A DNA stretch of 64,000 nt from Apostichopus japonicus (GCF_037975245.1 NC_092571.1:18436917-18500916), one strand, 5' to 3'; shown: positions 1 through 12,946, counted from the stretch's first letter. Numbers and translations are program-made. Notes: generated by a model from the letters alone, not told the origin.

Positions 1-1345
1 TACAGCTGAAAGCGAAGGAACTTTGTTTTCCTGTAATGGTCATGAACAACTTATTTTTACCACTTAGACAATGTCTGCAATATGAAAACCTGGAATAGAA
101 AACGTTTGGACCCTTCATATTCTGAGTTTGGCAATTTATAATTCATGATTTGGTGAAACAATACTTCCGTTGAAAATTTGATTTGACAAGTCACTGTAAG
201 TTCCCACCGATCTATTGTCTTGTTCTTTAAACTTTGTTTAATTTGCATCAATCCAATCACCTTCACAGCGGCCCTGTTATTTAGTACAGTATCTGCTCAG
301 AAAGGCTCTTTTCAAGTCATATTGTGAGAACAATTCAAGGCATAAAAAATGAAATCCAGTAGGTTAATTCATATGACAAAAATTATATTCATAACTGTAA
401 AACAATGCTATTAAACAATCATTACCCACCACCAAATTTCATGGAGCTTAGAATACAGTGCTGTACAGTACATCTCCTTGCAGAAACTTGATGAACTACA
501 TCATGTAGGCTTTAACCCTCCCCAAAATAACATATTAAAAGCTTATCAGGTTTTAATTTGAAATAACATCTTTCTTGAATTGCTGGTTTGCTGCACATCA
601 TCACTCTTGATTTATTCCTAGCTGGTTTGCTAGGCACCATTTAGAAATAATTAGGTGAATCTGTTGGTTGAAGGGCAAGAAATAATTAACTTTCAGCTTG
701 CTCTGGAAGTCAAATTTATGAAATTTTGTATGTGGTAAATTATTCAATGTGAGAACTTGAGTAGTGGAAAAATGAAAGTTCTTAACCAAATATTTACAGG
801 TAGCTCCAACAATTTTTGTGCTGGTCAAGTTTCTTGCCTGGTAGGCACAGGTATGTCTAAATATGAGTGAAAGACTAGATACGATAGAAAAAAGACTATT
901 GTTTTCTATGTAGCTATATAGCATTGTTGTAGTACTCAGAATGTACTCATTACTCGAATCGAAAGGTACCTAGTACTCAAGTACTATTTTGCAAGTACTC
1001 AGTACTCACAATGAATGAAAAGTACTCAGATCTTAATCTGGATGCTGAAGTACTCCTGCTTGATTTTAAATACTTGGTACTTGATCAGGGCAAGTACTGT
1101 ATTAGTACTTCTAAAGGGCCTACATGTATTACAGTCTCGATGCTGTTACAAGACGACACTGAATAACTTATTGTTCCTACTGTCATTCTGTTGCATTACT
1201 CTATAGATAGATATAGTACTGTAAGTATATCCTCAAACATCCCAGCAGTATCAAGCATTTTGCGTAGTGTAGCACCACGTAGGTATGAAGATGATGAATG
1301 TATGTCAACTTCCTAACATGCGGAACAATTAACAGTATGATAGCA
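1..1345. other. Non-coding stretch with clustered AGTACT motifs
   Basis: No exon with family resemblance is visible. From about 930 to 1110 the hexamer AGTACT and variants recur many times (for example around 931, 976 and 996), and the motif reappears beyond the adjacent minisatellite at about 2373-2640. The remaining LAPTM-like exons may lie here but I could not identify them. Confidence 0.4.
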
Positions 1346-2370
1346 GTACACTAGTCATCTAACAGCACCGGGTACACAAGTCAGCTAACAGCACCGGGTA
1401 CACAAGTCAGCTAACAGCACCGGGTACACTAGTTAGCTAACAGCACCGGGTACACTAGTCAGCTAACAGCACCGGGTACACTGGTCAGCTAACAGCACCG
1501 GGTACACTAGTCAGCTAACAGCACCGGGTACACTAGTCAGCTAACAGCACCGGGTACACTAGTCAGCTAACACCACCATGTACACTAGTCAGCTAACACC
1601 ACCATGTACACTAGTCAGCTAACACCGCCGGGTACACTAGTCAGCTAACACCGCCGGGTACACTAGTCAGCTAACACCGCCGGGTACACTTGTCAGCTAA
1701 CACCGCCGGGTACACTAGTCAGCTAACACCGCCGGGTACACTAGTCAGCTAACACCGCCGGGTACACTAGTCAGCTAACACCGCCATGTACACTAGTCAG
1801 CTAACACCACCATGTACACTAGTCAACTAACACCACCATGTACACTAGTCAGCTAACACCGCCGGGTACACTAGTCAGCTAACACCGCCGGGTACACTAG
1901 TCAGCTAACACCGCCGGGTACACTAGTCAGCTAACACCGCCGGGTACACTAGTCAGCTAACACCGCCGGGTACACTAGTCAGTTAACACCGCCGGGTACA
2001 CTAGTCAGTTAACACCACCGGGTACACTTAGCTAACACCACCATGTACACTAGTCAGCTAACACTGCCGGGTACACTAGTCAGCTAACACCACCGGGTAC
2101 ACTAGTCAGTTAACACCGCCGGGTACACTAGTCAGTTAACACCACCGGGTACACTTAGCTAACACCACCATGTACACTAGTCAGCTAACACTGCCGGGTA
2201 CACTAGTCAGTTAACACCGCCGGGTACACTAGTCAGTTAACACCACCGGGTACACTTAGCTAACACCACCATGTACACTAGTCAGCTAACACTGCCGGGT
2301 ACACTAGTCAGCTAACACCGCCGGGTACATTAGTCAGCTTACACCGCTAGTTACACTAGTCAGCTAACAG
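1346..2370. repeat. 26-bp minisatellite, about 39 copies
   Basis: Head-to-tail copies of a 26-bp unit built on GTACACTAGTCAGCTAACAC followed by CGCCGG. Variants are ordered in blocks: AGCACCGG units first, then CACCATG units, then CGCCGG units. Towards 2021-2300 a 22-bp deletion variant (GGTACACTTAGC) recurs at 2021, 2148 and 2249, giving a higher-order repeat of about 101-127 bp. No unique spacers, so not a CRISPR. Confidence 0.95.
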
Positions 2371-2755
2371 AAGAGTACTCAAAGTATTAAAACAGAGTAA
2401 AAAGATCCAAACAATTTTGTTACATTCAACTGTTATATCATTTGCTTTCGGCATGCATCAGGAGCATTCATAAGTATAAGATTCTTGCAAATGTAATAAA
2501 TCAAAAGACTTAAGTTTCACATGAAAAAGTACTGGGTACTTGGATTTTTAAAATGATTTACTCAGACACTAGTACTTGCTATTCTGATCCTAGTGTGCAA
2601 TAATTGGAAAGTGGTACCTCAGGTACTCAAAAGAACTGTTATTCAGTATTCTAATGAAACTGACCACAACACTGAGGTATGGTGCACAGGAGTGCAAAAC
2701 CAACATTTGTCAAAACATTAAAATCTTGTGTTCAGTGTTAATATTGTAGCCTTAC

Positions 2756-5700
2756 CTGGAATATAGTTTTGAAAAAACAGACAACAAGTTCTGCAATAAT
2801 GATTGGATAATCTATAATTGTCCTTGTCACGGGCAGCTGAAAAGATAAATTTGAATAAACTAACTTCAATTGTATGTAGCTGTCAAGATGAAATTAATCA
2901 AACTATCAAAGTTACTGTAAGGAAGCTGTGTAAAGGACAGGATCAACAAAAATGAAAACTACTGCCTATATACAATGTGAGGTTGAAAATACCCTTTCCA
3001 GGTACCATGAATGTAACCAAAATGTTTAGAAACACAGCAATGAACTTAACAAAAATGTTTATTATCCTTAAAGGCACCTTTAATACACAATTAACACATT
3101 AATAAATCTCTAAAACAACTTTATCATAGATACCTAAATTTAAAAGTTGCAAATAGGTTATCAACAGGACTAGCTTACTAAAATTACATAACTCAAACAT
3201 TAGTTAATATAGCACCACTTTTTTCTTGATAGAGATAGTGAGAGGCTTTGGCGTAAATCAGTTAATGAATAAGTAAACCAATTTTAGGTAATTAAACAGT
3301 GAAGTTAAATAAATTAACAGTTCTATACTCCCTAGTATCAACTTATATGGTATGAAATAGCACAATCGACTTTACTTTGATAGGCTAATTGATCAAGTTG
3401 TGTAGACTCATTTATTTACAAGCTTTAAACTGACTTGGTCAGGTGCTACCTGTGTACTCCTGCGAGGGTAAATAGATTAACTCACTGTTTGTGTTTGGTA
3501 TGTTATAACTGTGAAGGAAGCCAAAGTGCTCTCCATTAAAGTAGTGATGAGTAGTGAAATAGAGAAGCAGGCAATCCAGGCAGCTTTCTCCTAGATATGT
3601 AATAATGAAAAGCACAGGTCATAAGCACAATAGCCAGTTGTATTCTTTGATGTTACTGACCTTATAGTATGTGGATCCATGTTAGCAAGTACAAGAATTA
3701 TATTGTTTTGAAGTTTGAGGTCTATAGTAATTTTAGTTCACAAGTGGGAAGTTTCAACATTTTGTCAACTGGATAAAGTCTTAGAAGCTTAGATAATACA
3801 TTAGCCTATGGGCATTTTAATCAGTTAGTACAATAACAGAACAAAATTCTTGTTCTATGTAAATCCACCTTACAGAATACAAGGGACTTGTAGTTTTTGT
3901 GGAGATCAAAGGTCATTTGAGGTCACCAGAAGTCTGGGGAATCCTCATAAACGCAATTAACTCTAAAAATAAAGCTGGGGAACTGAATACTTAGTATGTA
4001 CATTCCCCTTGGTGAGTACTATTTATATTGTTATATGTGGTCATATCTTGTCAATCTTGTTTGCAGTAATACATTGTTTATATACATTGTTTACATATAA
4101 AACATGGCAAAGAATCACTACCCTTGCATGATGACTCTTTGGTTTAAAGTTTTAGCTTTAGTATTAAAGCATTTATATGTTAGGTATGATACCTGTTGTT
4201 CAGTTCAAGCTGTGACATTTCTGAATGCATTGCTTTGAATTTAAGATATGTACCAGGAAATGGAAGATGTTATTACAAACTGCATGACCAAGGTGACATT
4301 GCATCAAGTAGATAATTATATTCATGGTCTCTAGGATAGTAGCTATCATTCACATGTAGACTTGTAACATATGGGAGCAGCTTACCAGTAGTACTCTGTT
4401 GTAAGCAATCGGTGTTCCAGTCACCTGTGTTTGAGATTGGAGTGACATCTTCAAGTAAAGATGTTTCCACATTGGTGGTGAGATGACTTGAGTCATGATA
4501 ACTGTTATTGACTTAACTTGATATGGAAAATACTTACATAGAATATACTAAGGAACAGGATGATGGAACAGATTGTATGTATTATAGTGTTGATTCCAAT
4601 ACTGGTATAGTGGATGATGCTGGTAACTGATGAATAAACATAAATATACTAAGGAACAGGATGATGGAACAGATTGTATGTATTATGGTGTTGATTCCAA
4701 TACTGGTATAGTGGATGATGCTGGTAACTGATGAATAAACATAAATATACTAAGGAACAGGATGATGGAACAGATTACATGTATTATAGTGTTGATTCCA
4801 ATACTGGTATAGTGGATGATGCTGGTAACTGATGAATAAACATAAATATACTAAGGAACAGGATGATGGAACAGATTATATGTACTATAGTGTTGATTCC
4901 AATACTGGTATAGTGGATGATGCTGGTAACTGATGAATAAACATAAATATACTAAGGAACAGGATGATGGAACAGATTGTATGTATTATAGTGTTGATTC
5001 CAATACTGGTAACTAGTGGATGATGCTGGTAACTGATGAATAATCATAAATATACTAAGGAACAGGATGATGGAACAGATTGTATGTATTATAGTGTTGA
5101 TTCCAATACTGGTATAGTGGATGATGCTGGTAACTGATGAAAAAACATAAAAATACTAAGGAACAGGTTGATGGAACAGATTGTATGTATTATAGTGTTG
5201 ATTCCAATACTGGTATAGTGGATGATGCTGGTAACTGATGAATAAACATAAATATACTAAGGAACAGGATGATGGAACAGATTATATGTATTATAGTGTT
5301 GATTCCAATACTGGTAACTAGTGGATGATGCTGGTAACTGATGAATAAACATAAAAATACTAAGGAACAGGTTGATGGAACAGATTGTATGTATTATAGT
5401 GTTGATTCCAATACTGGTATAGTGGATGATGCTGGTAACTGATGAATAAACATAAATATACTAAGGAACAGGATGATGGAGCAGATTGTATGTATTATAG
5501 TGTTGATTCCAATACTGGTATAGTGGATGATGCTGGTAACTGATGAGTAAACATAAATATACTAAGGAACAGGATGATGGAACATATTGTATGTATTATA
5601 GTGATTGCTGCACATGTTAGCAGTTTGTTCCATACTTATTGAATGACTACTTTCATATTAGGAAATCTAACAAGCAGTATGTTCCATAATTATTGTATGG

Positions 5701-8700
5701 CTAAGCCTTGTAGTGGGAAATCTTACAAGCACTGTGTTCTGCGTACTATCACCACTCTGACCACATGTTCATTCTATATAGTATATTACCGCTGTATAGG
5801 CCTTTACTTTATAGTACAGGAAACACTATTGTCTCTGGTTTATCCTCTAGAGCTTAATCCTGATTCCCATAACAAGCTGAAATTTCACTGACAACTGAAG
5901 AGGTTCTTGTCAACAAAAGTAAGAGAGAAAGTAGCTTAAGCTTGGCCCTAATGTTTGAATAATTTACCTTGAGGTAAGCAGCATCACCGTATGCCGAAAG
6001 ATTGAGAACATGTTTGTTAAACGGTTATAAACTTGATACAAATAAGACATTTAGGTAGTTGATGATAATCTATTCGATAAATAAGGCAATCAAAGAATAA
6101 AATGTAAAGAATTTGTCAAAAGCATTTGAAAGCTGATCTTCATGTAAGTTAACAAATTTAGTTTGTACATAATATGAGTACTGTACAGTACTTTGAACTA
6201 ATCAAACTAGGTCTCTAGATCTTTAATTAATGAACGGATGGCCGGTTCGGAAAATTGGGGGTTCGGATAAAAGGGGTTCGGATAATCAAAGTTTTACTGA
6301 ATGGCTGACATTAATTAGTGAACATGATAAATAAAACAAATTACTGTTGATAACGCACATGTTGGTAGAGCAGAAACTGAAAAGTTAAAAACCATGGATC
6401 ACACTACTATATGTACAGTATGCTATATTTTAGTCATGATTTGTAACCATGGATCACACTACTGCATTATATGTACAGTATGCTATATTTTAGTCGTGAT
6501 TTGTAACCATGGATCACACTACTGCATTATATGTACAGTATGCTATATTTTAGTCGTGATTTGTAACCATGGATCACACTACTGCATTATATGTATAGTA
6601 TGCTATATTTTAGTCATGATTTGTAACCATGGATCACACTACTGCATTATATGTACAGTATGCTATATTTTAGTCATGATTTGTAACCATGGATCACACT
6701 ACTACTGTACATTATATGTACAGTATGCTATATTTTAGTCATGATTTGTAACCATGGATCACACTACTGCATTATGTACAGTATGCTATATTTTAGTCAT
6801 GATTTGTAACCATGGATCACACCTCTGCATTATATGTACAGTATGCTATATTTTAGTCATGATTTGTAACCATGGATCACACTACTGCATTATATGTACA
6901 GTATGCTATATTTTAGTCATGATTTGTAACCATGGATCACACTACTACTGTACATTATATGTACAGTATGCTATATTTTAGTCATGATTTGTAACCATGG
7001 ATCACACTACTGCATTATATGTACAGTATGCTATATTTTAGTCATGATTTGTAACCATGGATCACACTACTGCATTATATGTACAGTATGCTATATTTTA
7101 GTCATGATTTGTAACCATGGATCACACTACTGCATTATATACAACAGTATGCTATATATTAGTCATGATTTGTAACCATGGATCACACTACTGCATTATA
7201 TGTACAGTGTGCTATATTTTAGTCATGATTTGTAACCATGGATCACACTACTGCATTATATGTACAGTGTGCTATATTTTAGTCATGATTTGTAACCATG
7301 GATCACACTACTGCACTATATGTACAGTATGCTATATTTTAGCCATGATTTGTAACCATGGATCACACTACTGCACTATATGTACAGTATGCTATATTTT
7401 AGTCATGATTTGTAACCATGGATCACACTACTGCATTATATGTACAGTATGTTATATTTTAGTCATGATTTGTAACAATGGATCACACTACTGCATTATA
7501 TGTACAGTATGCTATATTTAGTCATGATTTGTAACCATGGATCACACTACTGCATTATATGTACAGTATGCTATATTTTAGTCATGGTTTGTAACCATGG
7601 ATCACACTACTGCATTATATGTACAGTATGCTATATTTTAGTCATGATTTGTAACAATGGATCACACTACTGCATTATATGTACAGTATGTTATATTTTA
7701 GTCATGATTTGTAACAATGGATCACACTACTGCATTATATGTACAGTATGCTATATTTAGTCATGATTTGTAACCATGGATCACACTACTGCATTATATG
7801 TACAGTATGCTATATTTTAGTCATGGTTTGTAACCATGGATCACACTACTGCATTATATGTACAGTATGCTATATTTTAGTCATGATTTGTAACCATGGA
7901 TCACACTACTGCACTATATGTACAGTATGCTATATTTTAGTCATGATTTGTAACCATGGATCACACTTCTGCACTATATGTACAGTATGCTATATTTTAG
8001 TCATGATTTGTAACCATGGATCACACTACTGCATTATATGTACAGTGTGCTATATTTTAGTCATGATTTGTAACCATGGATCACACTACTGCATTATATG
8101 TACAGTGTGCTATATTTTAGTCATGATTTGTAACCATGGATCACACTACTGCATTATATGTACAGTATGCTATATTTTAGTCATGATTTGTAACCATGGA
8201 TCACACTACTGCATTATATGTACAGTGTGCTATATTTTAGTCATGATTTGTAACCATGGATCACACTACTGCATTATATGTACAGTGTGCTATATTTTAG
8301 TCATGATTTGTAACCATGGATCACACTACTGCATTATATGTACAGTATGCTATATTTTAGTCATGATTTGTAACAATGGATCACACTACTGCATTATATA
8401 CAGTATGCTATATTTCAGTCATGATTTGTTTTGTTTTTATTTTGTAAACTATAATCTAGAGCTAGCTTACTAATTTTGGGAATTAAACTATTATCCCCCT
8501 TCTTCCCCCACCCCTCCCCAAAATTCATTTGTAACACTATCGCTCAGACAAGAGGTTTTTATTTTTATTTTTTTTTTTTAAAGAAAAGGTAAGCTTGTCA
8601 CAATGACCTGGTCCATGAGTTCATGTTGAACTACATAAGGAGAATAAGGTTTAATGTCATTGTCATGTTATAATCCAATTAATGCAACACAAACAAGTAT

Positions 8701-9902
8701 ATATCCATGTGGAGTTTATTAACATGTGTTATTTCTTTTTCCATATAATTGACATGGTTAGCCATTGTCCCTTCCCACCGAAATGTTGTAAGCTGCTGTC
8801 ATTTGCTAAACTACAGTATCTAGGCTAATAAAATAACTCGCAAAGTTCAATGATACAAGTAAACTATGTATAATAGGAAAATATATCAATTTACCATTTC
8901 ACAGTCCGGCTTATTTCCTCCCAATCAGTTTTTGTTGTCTTATGAACAGTCAGGATTACCAACACTTTTAAGGGAACTAAATCAATATAATCCCTTCATG
9001 AATAGACTGTCAGTTTTGATGTTTTAAATGCAGTGTGGTGAGATGATAATTGAGATAAGGAAAAACTTTCATGGTGAGAATATCATCAGTTTTGCACACT
9101 TTAAAACAAAACCCTAGTAAGTGAGTACTCAGTAAATATTATATCATTCATACCTTTTGTTGTCCAGATACAAATACAAAATTAAGTATGAATTGAATGC
9201 AAAGAGTGCTACCTGTGAAGAATCCATCTTGATACATATCCTGGTGCCCGATGACCACATCAAAGAGAGCTACTACGTACAATGTGGTTGATATAAAGGA
9301 AAGGATCTGTTAAAAAGGAGCACAATTCAAGTTTTATGCTTAAACCAAATTAATCTCACCTGTTGTAACATCAACTGTTTGTTTTACTCAGACTTATAAT
9401 GACATATTCAGCATTTAATGTAATCAAGAAAAGTTGCATTTCCCATAATTATGTAGTTGTTATGAACTTTGTTTCCTTGGCAACAGTTTGCAGAAGTTCT
9501 TTCACGATGCAAAATTTGTCTTAAAGGTTTTTCCACTTTTAGAGAAAGGGAAGACATAAAAACACAGCAAAAAAAGTTCATTTGGTTAAAAATCAGGTTT
9601 GGATGCAATGTTTTGGACAGGAGCAAGAAAGGACCCACCACTCCCTCCTCACCATCTCACCCCTTCTTCAAACTACCCACAGATTATGGCACAGAAGAAT
9701 AAGGTGAAGAAATAAGTGCAGAATAGAGGTTTAAAAGGTTGACCTGACACTAATTATATACAGTAGTGAAACAGAAACACCAAAAACCAACCGTGGAAGC
9801 TGGATACAAATCAACTTTACTTACTAAGAGTATAATGCTGCTTGCAAAACTGCCTGTACGATGTGAACAGCAACAGTACCAATTCTCTGCAATGAAGGCC
9901 AT
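2756..9902 (-). CDS. LAPTM-like multi-pass membrane protein, 5' three coding exons (partial)
   Basis: Three coding exons read on the minus strand: 9902-9825 (26 codons), 9306-9154 (51 codons) and 2836-2756 (27 codons). All junctions are phase 0 with AG acceptors and GT donors (GTAAGT, GTATGA, GTAAGG). The start is the ATG at 9902-9900 (context AAGGATGG), with an in-frame TGA two codons upstream. The 104 residues visible begin with a short cytosolic end carrying CCCSHRTG (residues 10-17), which resembles the Cys-rich/His/RTG motif at the N-terminus of lysosome-associated LAPTM4/LAPTM5 proteins. Three hydrophobic segments follow at about 19-41, 58-73 and 84-101, with an LP..DY pattern (78-87) entering the third, as in that family. 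LAPTM proteins are four-pass late-endosome/lysosome proteins with PPxY motifs in the C-terminal tail; the fourth segment and tail are not found here. Intron 2 is 6.3 kb and holds two tandem arrays. Family assignment is inference from short motifs; other small tetraspan families remain possible. Confidence 0.55.
4538..5602. repeat. 101-bp tandem repeat, about 10.5 copies, in LAPTM intron 2
   Basis: The marker ACTAAGGAACAGG recurs every 101 bp (4548, 4649, 4750 and onward). Copies differ by a few substitutions; two carry GGTAACTAG in place of GGTATAG. The array stops abruptly after a partial unit near 5602. Confidence 0.95.
6394..8428. repeat. 60-bp tandem repeat, about 34 copies, in LAPTM intron 2
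   Basis: The 60-bp unit contains ATGATTTGTAACCATGGATC and TGTACAGTATGCTATATTTT. Because 60 is a multiple of 3, one frame stays open for long stretches and encodes a 20-residue repeat starting MICNHGSHYC. A few copies are 57, 59 or 66 bp and break that frame. Position inside an intron on the opposite strand argues against coding use. Confidence 0.95.
8429..9153. other. LAPTM intron 2, unique AT-rich part
   Basis: Between the 60-bp array and the exon ending at 9154 I see only AT-rich sequence with C-rich and T-rich runs near 8497-8580. No exon or RNA gene recognised. Confidence 0.4.
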
Positions 9903-12139
9903 CCTTCACACTTGCACTTTGTATTTGCCTCAGAGATGATGTCACAAACTCTCAGTATTTCCCTGACAATGTGGCAAAAACGAAGTTCATAGAAGGCTGT
10001 GTATATATTTGCTAAGACTGGACATTAAAGTTCAGGTTGTTTTCAAGATAAGCTGCGATTTCAGAAAGGACATTCAATATGGTATATAATAAAGACTGGT
10101 GCTAGCTTTCCAGCAATGTGCATTCTCTAATTCCCTCAATCACACTAGGTGAGTAGTGCATTTTCACCCCACACTGGTAGTGTTTACAGCGAGTTAGAAG
10201 AACTTGTGCACAGCAACTGGTTGTTATTGTAGTGTAACTTTCCTTGCAACACAATCAGTGCTTGCATGAAACCAAAATAAATTGTTAGTTTTACGCATTA
10301 ATTGTAACAAGAAGCATCAACGACCTCAATCAATTCTGTTACTTTTCAAGACCAACAATGACATGTAAACTGTGTTCACCTTGTTCAGGGTTAGAAATAC
10401 AGCATAAAGCAGCTGTACATGTTATGACACTGGTTGACTGCAACAGTCTGATGGATAGGTTTTTTTATTTAGTCAGCTGCTATTGTTAGGACATTAGATT
10501 ATGATTAAGACTTCATAGTTCATTGTTTTCAGGTCTTAAAGGAAGTTTATGCTGCCTGCATAATAAACAGCTATCCCTCTTCACTCCACCCCACACCCCA
10601 CTAAACCAAGGAAAACTTGATACGCAAACTGTATTAACATGATAAGAACTACTGTGACATTTAGAGGTGAAAATTGACCATACCATAATAATAAACAACT
10701 TACCTACAGTTATAGCTTTATGCAATGGTTTGCTCAATCACTGTCTGACACAAGTGAGTTTCTCTCATGACAGAGTATCAACAGCCTATAATGATGAATA
10801 GATTGATCAATTTATCCGCATTGTTATGGATTTATACCAGACTGCTTTAGAAAGTCAAACATGTTTACTTCAAACATTTCTTACTCAGACGTCTTCAGTT
10901 AGATTCATATAGTCACACAACCTTGTATGCTTGAAGTCAACCCTGCAAAGCATAAGTTATACTGTTCCTACACACAACTCGATATGATATGGTAGAATAA
11001 CTTTGTTAGAAAGCATCAATTTATTCTAAAAAATTGTCAATAGTGATTCATTGATGCATCTCATTGCATTGGTTGGTGTTCTTTTTGTCATGTAAAGTTG
11101 ACCTCTTTGAGCTGTTTTTTGTACTTTAGAAGAAATTTGACTGTAATTTGTAATAATGTATTGAAATAATAGACTGAGTGCAATGATAAGCCTTTTCGCA
11201 ATGTAGCCTGTATTACTCTGATTTAAGCTATTGCCTTAATAGACCCCACCCAACAGCTCTTTTTTTTTATTCCAAAGCTTGTGGCCAATTCATGTGAATT
11301 TATATCATATGCAAAGCTGTTCCAAAAACAGAATGCTTAACTGCTGTTACAAGAAAATACACTTCCCAGTTGTTAATGTATTGTACAGCAAAACACTCAG
11401 CAAAAACACTACAGCAAAACACTACACAAAACACTACAGCAAAAATACTACAGCACTACAGCAAAAACACTACAGCAAAACACTTGAGTTTCTCAAATGA
11501 CATCATCAATACCTTCCTTTCAAATGTTGTGCTTGTAGTGAGGCCTACAAACGGTTCATACTGGTATTAAAGGAAGCGCATCTTGCAAGTGAGTTTACTC
11601 GGACTACAACCATATCTTTCCCTAACCCTATTAAAACTGAAGGATGAGCATGACAAGAGAACATAGTATTGTGTACATTCACCTACACTTTGCTATTGGA
11701 ATTATTGTGTACACAAACTACATGGTGTTTGGTAGAGGTCAATGTTAGATAGTCTGTATAAGCATGGTGAAAGCTCAATGTCATTTGAGGTGAACAAGTC
11801 AACATACAAGAACTTTGTAAACACAATAATTCCAATAGCAAAGTGTAGATGAACTTCATACTTATGTGGTTCTACTGTAGAAAACCATTGGGATCAAAGG
11901 TGAACAGACACTACTCAAGAACTCCATACTTGCCTAGTGCCTTTACGTCACAGGTTGAAAAGCATGTGTCCAGTGTTATCCTAAATATTATTCCTAAGTC
12001 TCACAAGAAATCGCTTGGCCTGTTTACTTGTTTTCCAATTGGGAAATCTTACTTGAAATATCTTCATCTGTTTTCCCCAGATCCTGTGAAGTCACTCTTT
12101 CCATTCACCTTAGTTTAAACCATCTCCCATGACCACTAG
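9903..12139. other. Region between the LAPTM-like and ANKRD49 starts
   Basis: Divergent intergenic region that should hold both promoters. It includes a donor-like CTGTAG|GTAAGT on the minus strand near 10703 (possible 5' UTR exon of the LAPTM-like gene), a short ACTACAGCAAAA tandem repeat at about 11395-11485, and a 28-bp inverted repeat at 11683-11848. No other coding region recognised. Confidence 0.4.
11683..11848. repeat. Perfect 28-bp inverted repeat (166-bp hairpin/MITE-like unit)
   Basis: The left arm 11683-11710 (begins CTACACTTTGCTATTGGAAT) is the exact reverse complement of 11821-11848. Weaker complementarity continues a few bases into the loop. It ends about 290 bp before the ANKRD49 ATG. 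No clear target-site duplication was found, so its origin is open. Confidence 0.75.
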
Positions 12140-12946
12140 ATGGAAGAATCATGTAGCCAGAATGAACCGGTTCCAGCAAGTATGGTGATGGATGGAAACC
12201 AACTAATTCAAGAGGGTCTGTTTGAACTTACTTCTGAGGCCGAAGCAAAAGCGCAATCAGTTGAAAATTTACTCAGTTCTTTCCTAGAAGGGACTAAACC
12301 ATCTGTTCATGCAAGGGAACTTCTAAGCAAGATTGCTGGAGAGAAGAAAGTCAATGACCAAGCTTTTAAGAGTCAGTGGGAGGATGATGAAGAGGAAGAT
12401 GAATCTGTGGACTTAGAGGAACTAGAGAAAGATCCCGGGAAGAAAATACTCTGGGCAGCTGAGAACAGCAAATTAGATGAAGTGAAAGAACTTTTAGAAG
12501 AAGATCCAAACTTAGTCCATTCAGTTGATGAAGATTTGTACACACCTCTACACAGGGCATCATATAATGGACATGTTGAATTGTGTACGCTGCTTCTTGC
12601 TAATGGGGCAAAATTTGATGCTAGAACAACAGAGGGTTGGACCCCTTTACATTGTGCTTGTCGATGGAATCAAGTAGGAGTAGCTTCAATTTTACTTCAA
12701 GTAGGGAGTGACATTAACTGTCTGACCAATGGCAGACAAACCCCTTTACACTTTGCCTCATCAAATGCAGAGGCCAAAGAGGTGCTAGAGATGCTGTTGA
12801 TGAGCAGATGGATAGATACAACCATTGTGAATCATGGCCAGGACACAGCTTACCAGGTCTGTCAGAGGACAGGAAGCTTATACCATCTCTTTGAAATGAC
12901 TCTTAATCATATGAAAGCTTCCTCCTCTATGATGGAAAAGATTTAA
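12140..12946 (+). CDS. ANKRD49: Ankyrin repeat domain-containing protein 49 (ANKRD49)
   Basis: Uninterrupted 268-codon reading frame. An in-frame TAG directly precedes the ATG; that AG could also be a splice acceptor after a 5' UTR exon, but the start would not change. Residues 1-79 are poorly conserved and rich in Ser/Glu. Residues 80-99 are strongly acidic (WEDDEEEDE) and end in EKDP, followed by LWAAE, the junction seen in vertebrate ANKRD49. Four ankyrin-type units follow at about 102-130 (degenerate), 132-163 (YTPLHRASYNGH), 166-196 (GWTPLHCACRWN) and 199-232 (TPLHFASSN). The GWTPLH.AC.WN block and the TPLH.A..N...K..LE.LLM block are diagnostic for this family. Vertebrate ANKRD49 is about 239 residues; the extra length here is N-terminal. 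It is a protein-protein interaction scaffold linked to transcription and spermatogenesis in mammals, with no enzyme activity. No intron interrupts the CDS. The LAPTM-like gene diverges from it about 2.2 kb upstream. Confidence 0.93.
   Translation: MEESCSQNEPVPASMVMDGNQLIQEGLFELTSEAEAKAQSVENLLSSFLEGTKPSVHARELLSKIAGEKKVNDQAFKSQWEDDEEEDESVDLEELEKDPGKKILWAAENSKLDEVKELLEEDPNLVHSVDEDLYTPLHRASYNGHVELCTLLLANGAKFDARTTEGWTPLHCACRWNQVGVASILLQVGSDINCLTNGRQTPLHFASSNAEAKEVLEMLLMSRWIDTTIVNHGQDTAYQVCQRTGSLYHLFEMTLNHMKASSSMMEKI

Noticed and set aside
1346-2370. Possible CRISPR-like array
   Set aside because: Units are contiguous with no unique spacers and the context is animal nuclear DNA.
5950-6020. Candidate extra LAPTM exon on the minus strand (donor-like AAG|GTAAAT)
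   Set aside because: Adding it breaks the phase-0 chain between the exons at 9154 and 2836, and its plausible frame has an upstream stop with no acceptor between.
7739-8473. 244-codon frame on the plus strand
   Set aside because: Frame through the 60-bp repeat; other copies of the same array break it, and it lies in an intron of the opposite strand.
9213-9306. Shorter version of LAPTM exon 2 ending at 9213
   Set aside because: The GTAGC donor there would give phase 1, which does not fit the phase-0 next exon; reading on to the GTATGA donor at 9153 adds a second membrane span and fits.
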